64,000 nucleotides of DNA from Rhodohalobacter sulfatireducens (lineage in GTDB: Bacteria > Bacteroidota > Rhodothermia > Balneolales > Balneolaceae). The stretch's first letter is position 1; the number at the start of each line of letters is the position of its first letter. A model generated the notes under the pieces. It searched no databases. It was given only the letters and a program-made list of their open reading frames with translations, and was not told where the DNA came from. The stretch spans positions 1-64,000 of the forward strand of contig NZ_JAKLWS010000014.1 of NCBI RefSeq assembly GCF_022012475.1, given 5' to 3'. Below, piece by piece: positions 42,298 to 52,300 of the stretch. A program made the translations under genes and the position numbers.

Positions 42298-44331
42298 ATG
42301 AAAGTATTTTCCAAAACATTTTCCTGCCTTCTAATTCTTACTTTACTTACAATAACTTCCTGTTCTACCAGTGAACAGGTGTCCGAACCTCAAAAAGATC
42401 TCGCCCCACTCGTAGACCGAATTGAGCGGCCCCTGCCCTATCCCCTACAACCCCCGGCATCTTACCAAATGGCGGTGAATAACGGCACACGTACAGAAAG
42501 CGGTGAACCCGGTGAAAACTACTGGCAGAATTACAGTTACTATACATTACATGCCGAAATTGACCCGGAATCAAACATGCTCTATGGTAATTCGCAGGTT
42601 ACTTTTGATAATAACTCACCTCATTCCCAGCGTGTAATTGTTGTTGAGCTGGCACAAAACTTACATAAAGCCGGTACTCCAAAAAATGAATACGTTGAGA
42701 TAACCGGCGGGATGGATCTTTCCCGAATCTCAGTAGATGGAACTGAAATTGAGGAAACAAACATCTACAGGCGATGGACTCAAGAAGAGGCCGGGTACAT
42801 TTTAGACGGCACACACCTGTACATTTACCCGGATGAGCCGTTAGAATCAGGAGATTCTATCGATTTTGGGTTTGAGTGGTCCTTTGAAATTCCTGAGCAC
42901 GGTGCTGCAGGCGACGGTTCAGGACGAATGGGACGAAGTCGCGAAAACCTGTTTTACATTGCCTATTGGTATCCACAGATTGCCGTTTATGATGATGTAA
43001 TTGGTTGGTATAATGATCCGTTTTTAGGCAAAGCTGAATTCTACCATGGTTTTGCTGATTATGATGTGACCATAACAGCACCTGAAGATTGGCTGGTAAT
43101 GTCTACCGGAGAGTTCGTGAACCCGGAGAATACACTTTCTGAAGAAACTCTTGAGAGATATCGAAAGGCGGGAGAAAGTGATGAAGTCATCACCATTGCG
43201 GATTTTGATGAGCTGGATGAGGCCACTCTGGACAGCGAGGATGATAAACTTACCTGGAGGTTCCAGGCCTACAACATAATTGATGTAGCATTCAGTGCTA
43301 CACTTGAATCAAAGTGGGAAAGTGCCCGCACGAAAGCCGGTGATGTAGACGGAGACGGGGAGATGGATTACACAAGGATAAACACTTTTTACCGGGAGCC
43401 TGCTAAGTTTTGGACCGATCAAACCAAGTATGCCCAACACTCTATCGAATTTTTGGCGGAGTACACCGGCAAACCCTACCCCTGGCCTCATATGACATCG
43501 GTTGAAGGTGCCGGTATCATCGGAGGAGGCATGGAACACCCAATGATGACTGTAATTGGAGATTATAACAGCGCCGGTGCAGTGCGGCTTTACGGGGTAA
43601 CCGCTCATGAACTGGCACATATGTGGATACCAATGATGCTAAGTACCAATGAGCGTCGCTATACATGGATTGATGAGGGATACACTCAGTTCCATGATAA
43701 TCTCGCTTCCGCTGATTACTATGGCCCTGACCGTTTTGATCAGCTCGATGTGTTTGCCAGTTATATGCAGATTGCGGGAACGGAGCTGGAAGGAGAGCTG
43801 ATGCGTTGGTCTGATTATCACTATTTTTCAAACACGTACAGTATTGCCTCTTACGACAAGCCCGCTTCCATTCTTTATGCATTAAAAGGCCTGCTTGGTG
43901 AAGACCTGTTCATGGAAGCTCACCGTGAGTTTATCGATCGATGGGCTTTTAAACACCCATACCCTTGGGATATGTTTAGTACGTTTGAGGATGTAACCGG
44001 ACGAGACCTTTCATGGTTCTGGAGATCCTGGTACTATGAAACCTGGGTACTTGACCACGGTATAGCAGATGTATCTCAGAACGGCGATGAAGTCCTCATA
44101 AATGTTGAAGATCACGGCAATGTTCCTATGCCTGTAGTCGTTGAAGTTGAGTTTGAAGATAACACCACGCAAACGGAAATGGTGGATGTTGATCACTGGC
44201 TAAACGGTTATAGAACGAAGCAGATTGAAATTAGATCTGAAATTCCCGTTGTAAATGTTAGGATTGACCCGGATTTCGAGTTCCCGGACGTCGATCGATC
44301 CAACAATCAGTGGTCGTCTGAGAATGAGTAA
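42298..44331 (+). CDS. M1 family metallopeptidase, lipoprotein
   Basis: A 677-residue exported aminopeptidase. A lipoprotein signal ends TITSC (Cys22). The catalytic zinc site is HELAHMW (His437, Glu438, His441) with the downstream ligand Glu460 in WIDEGYTQF. The exopeptidase loop appears as GGGMEHPMM, a variant of GAMEN. An N-terminal beta-saddle (about 60-280) precedes the thermolysin-like domain. It would trim peptides outside the cytoplasm. It has its own promoter region and no obvious partner. Confidence 0.92.
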   Translation: MKVFSKTFSCLLILTLLTITSCSTSEQVSEPQKDLAPLVDRIERPLPYPLQPPASYQMAVNNGTRTESGEPGENYWQNYSYYTLHAEIDPESNMLYGNSQVTFDNNSPHSQRVIVVELAQNLHKAGTPKNEYVEITGGMDLSRISVDGTEIEETNIYRRWTQEEAGYILDGTHLYIYPDEPLESGDSIDFGFEWSFEIPEHGAAGDGSGRMGRSRENLFYIAYWYPQIAVYDDVIGWYNDPFLGKAEFYHGFADYDVTITAPEDWLVMSTGEFVNPENTLSEETLERYRKAGESDEVITIADFDELDEATLDSEDDKLTWRFQAYNIIDVAFSATLESKWESARTKAGDVDGDGEMDYTRINTFYREPAKFWTDQTKYAQHSIEFLAEYTGKPYPWPHMTSVEGAGIIGGGMEHPMMTVIGDYNSAGAVRLYGVTAHELAHMWIPMMLSTNERRYTWIDEGYTQFHDNLASADYYGPDRFDQLDVFASYMQIAGTELEGELMRWSDYHYFSNTYSIASYDKPASILYALKGLLGEDLFMEAHREFIDRWAFKHPYPWDMFSTFEDVTGRDLSWFWRSWYYETWVLDHGIADVSQNGDEVLINVEDHGNVPMPVVVEVEFEDNTTQTEMVDVDHWLNGYRTKQIEIRSEIPVVNVRIDPDFEFPDVDRSNNQWSSENE

Positions 44332-44533
44332 ATTGAACTTTGGGAGTTGGCGCAAGCAACTCGCTTGTGGTCATTTTTTCAGAGCACGACCGGGACACTA
44401 GCGCTATCTTTTGTACAGTGTAGCCTGGTTAAGCGCAATTTGTCTTTCACTCAAAATTTTTAGCACCTGAAAATCTTCTTTTTTTCAGTTAAGTTTCATA
44501 ATTAGTTACGTAACTACCAAGAATAGGCTTTCT
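44332..44533. other. Short gap with one tight hairpin
   Basis: CAAGC-AACTC-GCTTG (44353-44367) lies just after the peptidase gene, within GGCGCAAGC...CGCTTGT, the same wording as at 61982-61998. No T-tract follows directly. Confidence 0.5.
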
Positions 44534-46258
44534 ATGAAGTCAATCTTCAATAAATATAAACAGAGCAACACTCTCCGCTGGTTCTTTCTTGGGGTTGGGA
44601 TTTTAGCGGTAATTGCACTTACAGGACTCAATGTATACTCGTTATACGCACTTCGTGAATCTACTATTGATTCGGCAAAAGAGAATCGAAAAGTTCAATT
44701 AGAAGAGTTTACCGAAGCGATACGTCACCGCTTTTATTCACCATTCCGTGGCATCAGCAAGTTAGATATGAGTGATCTCCAGGAATCCTGGAATGAAAAC
44801 GGAGACTTCCCCCCCTATTTCCGTGAAGTTTTAGCAAATACGATTAGTGACTCTCTATTCACGGATGTCTATTACACACCAGACGATAGGATTGGATGCT
44901 GGCATCCGGATCGTGACGTTTATCGGTTCGATCAGCTAACCTCGTCATTTGTGGTTGATAATAATTTTCCTAAAGAAGCGTGTGACGGAATTGGAATCTC
45001 AAAAACCCGGATGAATACCGTTTCTCTTGATGATTACCGGTGGAATCTTCGTACGGAGTTTGACGCACACCGGTCTATGACACTTGCTTTGATCAACAAC
45101 AGCGAAAAAGAAATTATCGGCCATCTCAACTTCCTAATCGATAAAGAGTACCTGCTCAACAACATCATGAAGCCTAAACTGGAAGCAAAAATCGGTTCCC
45201 CTGAAGAATCCGGTATTGTGGTTTGGCTGCGTGATTGGATGCAGAATGATATCTTACTTTGCAGTGGCGGAGACATCACGTACGACAGGGCGAAAGTTGA
45301 TCTGCGGCAACGGTTTCCTGATTTATTAGACAATTGGGTCTTGTATGCTTCATTCACTGAATCTCCCTCCGTTGCAGCCACAAAAGCTTCCGTAAATCGA
45401 AACTTTGTGTTGTTGGGAATTGCGGTATTTATACTGTTTGGCGCCTTCATTTTTATGTTCATTAATGCACAACGTGAGCGTGAATTTGCAAGACGACAGG
45501 CCGGTTTTCTCGCCAATGTTACGCATGAGCTGAAAACTCCGTTAGCTGTAATGCAGGCTGCAGGTGAAAATATATCAGATGGCAGGGTTACGGATGGTAA
45601 GCGATTGAAAGATTATGGGGCTCATATCTATAATGAGGCGATACGGCTCAGAAAAATGATCGATAAGCTTCTTGATGTAGCCAAAGTAGACTCCGGCCAA
45701 ACAGTCGTTGAACAAGCTCCTTATCAACTGAAAAACCTGGTTCTGGAGTATTATCAAACCAATAAATCTTACATAGAACAGAAAGGGTTTACTTTTGAGT
45801 TTCAATCAGATGAAAAGGTCCCGCTGGTTATGATCGATCCGGATCACCTTGAAACCATTATGAATAACCTTGTTGAAAACAGCCTCAAATACAGTCACGA
45901 TAAGAAAAATATTCAGATTGAACTTCGTTCAGAATCTGATTCGGTTAAACTATCAGTGGCCGACTATGGAGAAGGAATTCCCAAAAAAGTCCAAAAAAAC
46001 ATTTTTGATAAATTTTACCGTGTTGAAAATTCGCTTACCGCTAAAACCAAGGGACACGGATTAGGCCTTTCAATTGTTAAAAATCTGGTCTCTTTAAATG
46101 GAGGCTCGATAAGCGTTAAAAGTGAGCATGGTAAGGGAGCCACATTCACCTTAACCTTCAAGGCACTTGTTGAAGCCCCCAAAGACTATGACAGACAAGA
46201 AAGTGATGATGCTATTAATATTCCAAAGAGCGTTGAATTAGATAATTATGTCGGATAA
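44534..46258 (+). CDS. Two-component sensor histidine kinase
   Basis: A 574-residue membrane kinase. Helix one (about 16-38) and helix two (about 289-309) enclose a roughly 250-residue extracytoplasmic sensor. The HisKA box is THELKTP (phospho-acceptor His331). The ATPase has N box NNLVENSLKYS, G1 VADYGEGIP, F box FDKFYRVEN and G2 KGHGLGLSIVKN, so it is fully intact. Its end overlaps the response regulator start by 11 nt, making a coupled pair. The signal is unknown. Confidence 0.93.
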   Translation: MKSIFNKYKQSNTLRWFFLGVGILAVIALTGLNVYSLYALRESTIDSAKENRKVQLEEFTEAIRHRFYSPFRGISKLDMSDLQESWNENGDFPPYFREVLANTISDSLFTDVYYTPDDRIGCWHPDRDVYRFDQLTSSFVVDNNFPKEACDGIGISKTRMNTVSLDDYRWNLRTEFDAHRSMTLALINNSEKEIIGHLNFLIDKEYLLNNIMKPKLEAKIGSPEESGIVVWLRDWMQNDILLCSGGDITYDRAKVDLRQRFPDLLDNWVLYASFTESPSVAATKASVNRNFVLLGIAVFILFGAFIFMFINAQREREFARRQAGFLANVTHELKTPLAVMQAAGENISDGRVTDGKRLKDYGAHIYNEAIRLRKMIDKLLDVAKVDSGQTVVEQAPYQLKNLVLEYYQTNKSYIEQKGFTFEFQSDEKVPLVMIDPDHLETIMNNLVENSLKYSHDKKNIQIELRSESDSVKLSVADYGEGIPKKVQKNIFDKFYRVENSLTAKTKGHGLGLSIVKNLVSLNGGSISVKSEHGKGATFTLTFKALVEAPKDYDRQESDDAINIPKSVELDNYVG

Positions 46259-46952
46259 ATCAAAAAAAATCTTAATTGTAGAGGACGAACCTAGTCTTGT
46301 TTTTACCCTAAAAGACACTCTCGAAGCTGAAAACTACGATGTAAATGTAGTTGAAGACGGGGCTGAAGCCGTCGAAACCGTTCAACAGTTTGAACCGGAT
46401 TTAATGATTCTCGATTTGATGCTGCCAAATGTCAGCGGTTACGAAATCTGTAAAGAGATCCGGGATTTGAAGTATACATTCCCAATCATCATGCTGACTG
46501 CAAAAGACCAGGAAATCGATAAGGTAACCGGGCTGAATCTTGGAGCTGATGATTATATCACGAAACCATTTGGTGTAAAGGAGTTGCTGGCCCGGATCCG
46601 TGCAAGACTTCGCAGGGCAAACGCATATTCTAAATCAGGTCCTGCTGGACTGCTGAAACTCGGCGATATAAAAATTGACCTGAATGACGGTAAAGTCTTT
46701 AAGCCGAATCAAAAAGAAGAAGAGCTATCAACCCGCGAAGTGGAGATCATTGAGTTCTTTCTCTCAAATGCTAACCGCCCCATTTCCAGGGACGATCTAC
46801 TTGAAAAAGTATGGCGTTATGAGTACAGCACAAACACCCGTACCGTTGATGTGCACATCTCGAAATTGAGAGCCAAAATTGAGAAGAACCCTGATGACCC
46901 CAAATACCTGGTAACCCTTCACGGTGTGGGCTATATGCTACGCCTTAACTAA
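46248..46952 (+). CDS. OmpR-family response regulator
   Basis: A 234-residue regulator. The receiver domain (8-120) has the acidic pair EDE (12-14), phospho-acceptor Asp56 in LDLMLPNVSG, a conserved Thr in MLTAKD and Lys in TKPFG. The C-terminal winged helix (about 140-234) has SRDDLLEKVW, TVDVHISKLRAKIE and HGVGYMLRL. Translation starts inside the kinase gene end. The last 15 nt overlap, tail to tail, the FMN reductase gene on the other strand. Confidence 0.94.
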   Translation: MSDKSKKILIVEDEPSLVFTLKDTLEAENYDVNVVEDGAEAVETVQQFEPDLMILDLMLPNVSGYEICKEIRDLKYTFPIIMLTAKDQEIDKVTGLNLGADDYITKPFGVKELLARIRARLRRANAYSKSGPAGLLKLGDIKIDLNDGKVFKPNQKEEELSTREVEIIEFFLSNANRPISRDDLLEKVWRYEYSTNTRTVDVHISKLRAKIEKNPDDPKYLVTLHGVGYMLRLN

Positions 46953-47495
46953 TTCGGTGCTTACCTTCTCTACAAAGTCCGGGAAACCTTTCAACTGTTT
47001 TTCCCATAGCTTCTGCATTTTCTCTGACAGGAGTCCATTCTCTTCATCAAACGTATCATTGACCCGCTGGATAAACATCCTCTCCGGGAAAATATGGGCC
47101 TGGCGATAAATTAAAAGTTGTGAAAATTGTTCAACGGGTCGCAAAGCTCCAAACGCTCCTGCCGCTTCACCAATCAGGCAAATAGGAGCTTTGTTAAATG
47201 CTTTTGGAAAGGGAAGATAGTCGTAAAATAGTTTCAAAATTCCCGGAAACCCTCCATTGTATTCGGGAATCACGAATACGAAACCATCCGCATCCAGGAA
47301 TTTGTCATTAAACTGCTCAACTGATTCTGGTTTGTTATTATACTTCCCTCCCACAATATCTTCAATCGGGAAATCTCTGAGAGAAAAGATTTCAGTTGTT
47401 GCTTTTTCTGATAAAAACCGTTCGGAATATCTCGACACTTTCAATGCATTCGAGTTAGGCCGGTCGGTTGCTGATAATATGTGTATACGTGCCAT
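46938..47495 (-). CDS. NAD(P)H-dependent FMN reductase
   Basis: A 185-residue flavodoxin-fold reductase of the SsuE/chromate-reductase type. The flavin phosphate loop is ATDRPNSNALKVS (9-21) and the PEYNGGFPGILKLFYDYL block (about 76-93) is diagnostic. It probably reduces quinones, azo compounds or metal ions with NAD(P)H in the cytosol. It converges on the response regulator gene with a 15-nt overlap, so RNA antisense effects are possible. Confidence 0.9.
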   Translation of the reverse strand: MARIHILSATDRPNSNALKVSRYSERFLSEKATTEIFSLRDFPIEDIVGGKYNNKPESVEQFNDKFLDADGFVFVIPEYNGGFPGILKLFYDYLPFPKAFNKAPICLIGEAAGAFGALRPVEQFSQLLIYRQAHIFPERMFIQRVNDTFDEENGLLSEKMQKLWEKQLKGFPDFVEKVSTELVKA

Positions 47496-47653
47496 AAAAT
47501 TTTCTTTCTGAGAAAAACAGGGCTTAAAATTTTTTCATTCCATCTTTTCGGAACTCATTCTATTGGTACTATTACAGTTATTGATCGTAAAGTTTAACCA
47601 AATATCATTTTTTTTTGAAATTTTTTAATTCTCATAACCCCATATAAACCTAA

Positions 47654-47667
47654 AAAAAGCGCTTTCA
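47654..47667. promoter_or_regulatory. LacI-type operator-like palindrome (orphan)
   Basis: The perfect 10-bp palindrome AAAGCGCTTT (47656-47665) lies within AAAAGCGCTTTCA, which recurs exactly upstream of susC at 58760-58772. The TGAAAGCGCTTTCA-like form with a central CG is typical of LacI/CcpA-family operators. No protein gene starts within 300 nt on the plus strand. Confidence 0.5.
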
Positions 47668-47689
47668 AATACAGTTTATCTTTAATTAT

Positions 47690-47870
47690 CAATGCTAATT
47701 AAACATTTTGCCTAATTTTATTTGTATTTCTGATAAAACCACCCTATCATTATCCCAGTGATTGGCAATAAAGAACTTCCTAATACGAAGAACTCATGTT
47801 ATGGTAGACATCGAGCAATAGCTCCAATACTTCGCAAGCCCGGAATGGAAAATTCCGGGCTTGCTTTTTT
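47690..47870 (+). ncRNA. Candidate small RNA ending in orphan terminator
   Basis: The plus strand ends at a strong terminator with no coding gene before it. Within the stretch are GAGC-AATA-GCTC (47811-47824 region) and arms ATTGG/CCAAT and CGAAG/CTTCG that could form a folded body. A tiny frame MVDIEQ is also present. The 5' end is a guess placed after the operator-like site. It may equally be an imperfect rarA 3' structure. Confidence 0.3.
47834..47870 (+). terminator. Strong terminator on the plus strand
   Basis: GCAAGCCCGGAAT pairs perfectly with ATTCCGGGCTTGC (47834-47864) and is followed by six T on the plus strand. On the minus strand, the rarA side, no T-tract follows, so its orientation favours a plus-strand transcript. 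Confidence 0.85.
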
Positions 47871-47884
47871 ATATGAACTGGATA

Positions 47885-49237
47885 TTACTTCTCTTTACTT
47901 TTTTTAATTTCTTCAAGCCTTTTTCGAAGGATGGGTTCTCTTCCCTCCGTTCCGAACTCGAACCAGGAACAGTCATCGTAACTGTCGGGAAGATATTTTT
48001 GCCGGACCCAGTGGCGGGGATAGCTATGCGGGTATTTGTAGTCGTCCGACGCATTTTTATGATCTAAATACATAGACGCCAGTTTATTTGCCGTCTTATC
48101 TCTGAGGTGCGATGGGACATCCCCCACTCCTTTCTTTTTGATCTCGCTGTTAATCTCAAAGACAGCCTTAGTACTGTTGCTTTTTGGACTGATAGAAAGG
48201 AATATGCAAGCATGAGATAAAAAATAAAATCCTTCCGGCATACCGGTTTTCAGAAAAGCTTCCTGGGCTGAGTGAACCACCGTAATTGCATAAGGGTCAG
48301 CCATGCCAACATCTTCGGAAGCAAATATCAACATTCGTCGAAATATAAACTGCGGGTCCTCTCCCCCTTCTAGCATCGCGTTCATCCAGTAAAGAGCTGC
48401 ATCCGGATCTGAGCCTCGCATAGATTTGATAAACGCTGATGCATAGTGATAGTGCTCATCCCCGGTTCGATCATAACGAACACTTCTTTTTTGAATAGAC
48501 TGCCTGGCTATTTCAAGTGTAATTTCAACTCTTCCGTCTTCACTTTTCGGGGTAGACAATGCCGCTACTTCAAGAGCGTTCAGGGCATTTCGAATATCTC
48601 CCCCGGCATAATCAGCTAAATGATCCAAAGCTTTATCAGAAACAGTGATATCAATGTAACCTAAGCCTCGTTCTTCATCCTTAAGTGCACGATGAAGCAT
48701 TACGACTACATCTTCCTTTGTCAGCGGATAGAGCTCAAAAAGCTGGCAGCGCGAAAGAAGTGGGCTCACCAACGAATAAAACGGATTTTCAGTTGTGGCC
48801 CCAACCAACGTTAACACACCCGATTCCAGATGCGGTAAAAGTGCGTCTTGCTGAGCTTTATTCCATCTGTGAATCTCATCTACAAACAGGATAGTTTTTT
48901 TACCGGTCGCTTTTTTCTGGTGCTCTGCTTTTGTTACTACTTTGCGCAACTCCTTGATTCCATCAAGAACCGCATTGATTACTTCAAACCGGGCATCAAT
49001 CTCTCTTGAAATAACATGAGCCAATGTGGTTTTACCGGAGCTTGGAGGACCATAAAATACAAGTGATCCAATCACCCCGCTTTTAATCATCCGATTAAGC
49101 ATTTTTCCTTCACCAACCAGGTGCTCCTGCCCAACAAATTCATCCAGGGATTGCGGGCGCATGCGAGTGGCTAAAGGCTGATCTTCATAACCCTCATTTA
49201 GTGAATTACCTGAGTTTTCTTTTTCAAATAAATCCAT
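47885..49237 (-). CDS. rarA: RarA (MgsA) replication-associated AAA+ ATPase
   Basis: A 450-residue cytosolic ATPase acting at stalled replication forks. It starts with the usual short DNA-polymerase-interaction-like leader (MDLFEKE) and LATRMRPQSLDEFVGQEHL. The Walker A motif is GPPSSGKTT (63-71), Walker B is ILFVDEIHRW and sensor GATTENPFYSLVSPLLSRC follows. The C-terminal tetramerisation part has the ASAFIKSMRGSDPDAALYW block. Length matches the family (about 440). It is a single-gene unit on the minus strand. Confidence 0.95.
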   Translation of the reverse strand: MDLFEKENSGNSLNEGYEDQPLATRMRPQSLDEFVGQEHLVGEGKMLNRMIKSGVIGSLVFYGPPSSGKTTLAHVISREIDARFEVINAVLDGIKELRKVVTKAEHQKKATGKKTILFVDEIHRWNKAQQDALLPHLESGVLTLVGATTENPFYSLVSPLLSRCQLFELYPLTKEDVVVMLHRALKDEERGLGYIDITVSDKALDHLADYAGGDIRNALNALEVAALSTPKSEDGRVEITLEIARQSIQKRSVRYDRTGDEHYHYASAFIKSMRGSDPDAALYWMNAMLEGGEDPQFIFRRMLIFASEDVGMADPYAITVVHSAQEAFLKTGMPEGFYFLSHACIFLSISPKSNSTKAVFEINSEIKKKGVGDVPSHLRDKTANKLASMYLDHKNASDDYKYPHSYPRHWVRQKYLPDSYDDCSWFEFGTEGREPILRKRLEEIKKSKEK

Positions 49238-49347
49238 ATCGAAAGGTAGAAGTAGTATGTCTCGAGAGCAAGTGGATTGAAAATCAAATATTCCATGATT
49301 TTACTATGGCAGACAAGCACTAAATTTTAAATGTTTCATTGGAGGAC

Positions 49348-52300
49348 TCACAATTTTTGAATTCGATAATCGCTTTTTCCCTCCACAATCTTAACTCTCT
49401 GAACAGTGCCATCAGCCCAGTTCACCTCAATCACTGATGGAGATTCATTCACTGATATTCCAAGGACTTGGGTATAGCTGTTTTGAGAAGCGTAGCTGCC
49501 CCCTGCCTGAATGAATCTCGCCGGTCCTTTTTCACCACCATCATATTCTAAACGAATGGAGGATCCGACCGCACTTCTATTCGATCTTGAACCAACTAGC
49601 TCTATTCGAATTCCTTCTCTGTTTACCTTGCTCTCGAACAGTTTAGTTTGACCGTTATTTTGTGAAATTACAAGATCCGTCTTTCCATCCTGATTAAAGT
49701 CTCCCAATGCCGCCCCACGCTGTTCTCCATAAACCTTAATTCCCGAGATATTACCGGGTACGGATTCAAAGTTTGCATCCCCATCACCGAGCAAGAGGAT
49801 TCCTCTCCCTGCATCCAATCGTGCAGTATTTTTTGGAAAGCCAAAATAATTCTGACCAATAAAAAGATCTTCGTTTCCATCATTGTTAAAATCTGCTACA
49901 CCCGAGTAAAATCCATTTGAAAACTGAGTTTCAGCCGGTAGAGTTTTTGGTTCAAATGCAGTTCCTGTATTAACAAAGATCATATGTTTAAGAGTATTAA
50001 TTTCTTTGTAGGGTACATCATTAAAAGGTTGATCAAAGATTTCATCAATGGAGGCTTCCGCAAACTCCTTATGCGTACTTACATTTGATAATATTGTGGG
50101 TACGGATTCAAAATCATGTAGTTTTCTTCTTGGAACATAACTGCCAATTTCATTACTGTAATAGGTTTCAAGTATATCGAGACGTCCATCCCAGTTAAAA
50201 TCATCATAGTACATTCGAATGGGTTTGTTATCATGAATTTGATAAGCACTGTTTAATCCAATATTTAATGCAACAATATCAGGTAGCCCGTTCCCTGTAA
50301 AATCACCGACTGTTATACCATTCCACCAGCCATTATACTCGTTTAGACCCACCTCTTCTGTAATATCAACAAATCTAGCACCTCGATTTTCAAACAACCT
50401 AAGCGTGCCCCATTCTGTAGCGATGAGCAGATCCTGTTCACCATTACCGGTCACGTCAGAAAATAGAGCATCTGTTACAAGGCCTGCATTACTCAAGACT
50501 CTCGAGTTTCTTTCATCCAGTTCAAAGCGCCCATTATTATTACGAAAAAGTCTGGAATCGGCATTAACAGGATATTGACCGGGCTTAAACCTTCCCCCGA
50601 TAAATAAGTCTATAGCACCATCTCCGGTATAATCAGCGGCAGCTATTGGGCCTGTAGTTGATAATATTCCGGGAATTGCTTGCACATTGGAAACTGCATT
50701 GCTGCTCAAAGAAACTGAAGACTCACCGGTTTCAATCGAGTAAACAAATGCTGAGGGTACGCCGGGATTTCCCTGTTCATAGTTGGCACTACCTATTACA
50801 AGGATTGATCTGTTCTCTTCAGACCACCCTAAAATTGACGTTTGATCGCCCGGGGCCACTCCGGTAATAGGATCCATCTCTACTCTGCTAAAATTTCCGT
50901 TTTCCAACTTGGAAAAAACAGCGGCCCGCCCCTCTCTACTCGCAGTAACCAACAGTTCCTCTACCTGATCACCATTCAGATCCATCCATGCTGCTCCCGG
51001 ACCAAAGCTACTTAATTTTTGAGGAAGCAAAGGACTAAAACGGAAGTCATCATAAGAATTCTCTTGATGAATATGATCAATTTTCCCTGATTGATCACTA
51101 AATGCCGGTTGATTTTCATTGACCGAATAACTCCTCGCTTCAGTTGTACGAAGTTCTATCGATTCCTGATCAATTTCGTAGATTCTATTGGCTCTGATAT
51201 CCTCAATAAGGCTATAGTTACCGTCCGGCCAAATTACTTTAATTGAATAATCATTTTTGCCTTCTTCAGCGGAGAATACAACTTGTTTCTGTGAGCTCGA
51301 CAGATAGTTTCCTCCTGCAGTAATCTCTTTACTTTGAATCAGGGATCCGCCTATCAGTTCTATCTTCGCTCCTATACTTTGGGTGTTTGGTGAAGTACCT
51401 TTTAATCGAACAGCGATTCGTGAGTGATTGGACCTGTTTTCATAGAGAGAGGCTACATTGTCGAGCCTGTTGAAAATGATATCCTGATCTCCGTCATTGT
51501 CGAGGTCTGCAAGGGCCATTCCCATAGAAATATCTTCGGTATCGAATCCCCAGTTTACACTCTGATCGGAAAATGTTAAATCTCCATTATTTTTAAAGAT
51601 TTGATTTCTTAACTCGAGTCGCGGATATCTTAAAATATCACCCCCTCTTTCATTATTCGACATATCCGCTGTATACATAGCAATTTGGGTATCCATATCC
51701 TGGTAATCATTCGTAAAACCAGTGGCGACGATTAGATCTTCAAATCCATCTAAGTCAACATCCAAAAATGAGGTCCCCCAAGACCATTCAGTAGCTTCAA
51801 GTCCACTGTAATAAGCTATTTGGGCAAAATTGGGAATAGAATCTCCCCTGTTCAGATACACCGAATTGCGATTATGTAATGTACGTCCTTCATATTCGGG
51901 CAAAAACTCCGAAGATTGTTGCAACCGGCTTGAATGTTCACGACTCAGCATTTCAGTCACCACAAAATCCAAATGACCATCCCGGTTTATATCCGAAAAA
52001 TCAACCCCCATAGATGAAAAACTCATGTTTCTAATTCCATTTCGATTGATTCTTTCAAACGTTCCATCCCCCTGATTGATCCAAAACCTGTCAGGCGTCC
52101 AGAAATCATTAGCTACGTACAGGTCCGGATAATTATCACCGTTTACATCACGAAAAGTGGACGTCAGGCCCCAATCAGGTGTTAACCCGATGGAATTCCC
52201 GTTCTCATCATAGAAATATTCAAGTGGATCTGCCGGTTCAAATCGTCCCTCACCCTTGTTAAGATATAATTCATCAGGTTCGCCTACTTCATTTCTGAAG

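Larger units (their letters stand above)
47496..47884. other. Gap with operator-like site and orphan terminator
   Basis: A 389-nt gap with no protein gene. It contains a LacI-type palindrome at 47654-47667 and a strong plus-strand terminator at 47834-47870 that no annotated plus-strand gene uses. See the separate entries. Confidence 0.6.

Noticed and set aside
47690-47870. 6S RNA beside rarA
   Set aside because: The position is suggestive, but the stretch does not fold by eye into the single long hairpin with a central bubble expected of 6S RNA.
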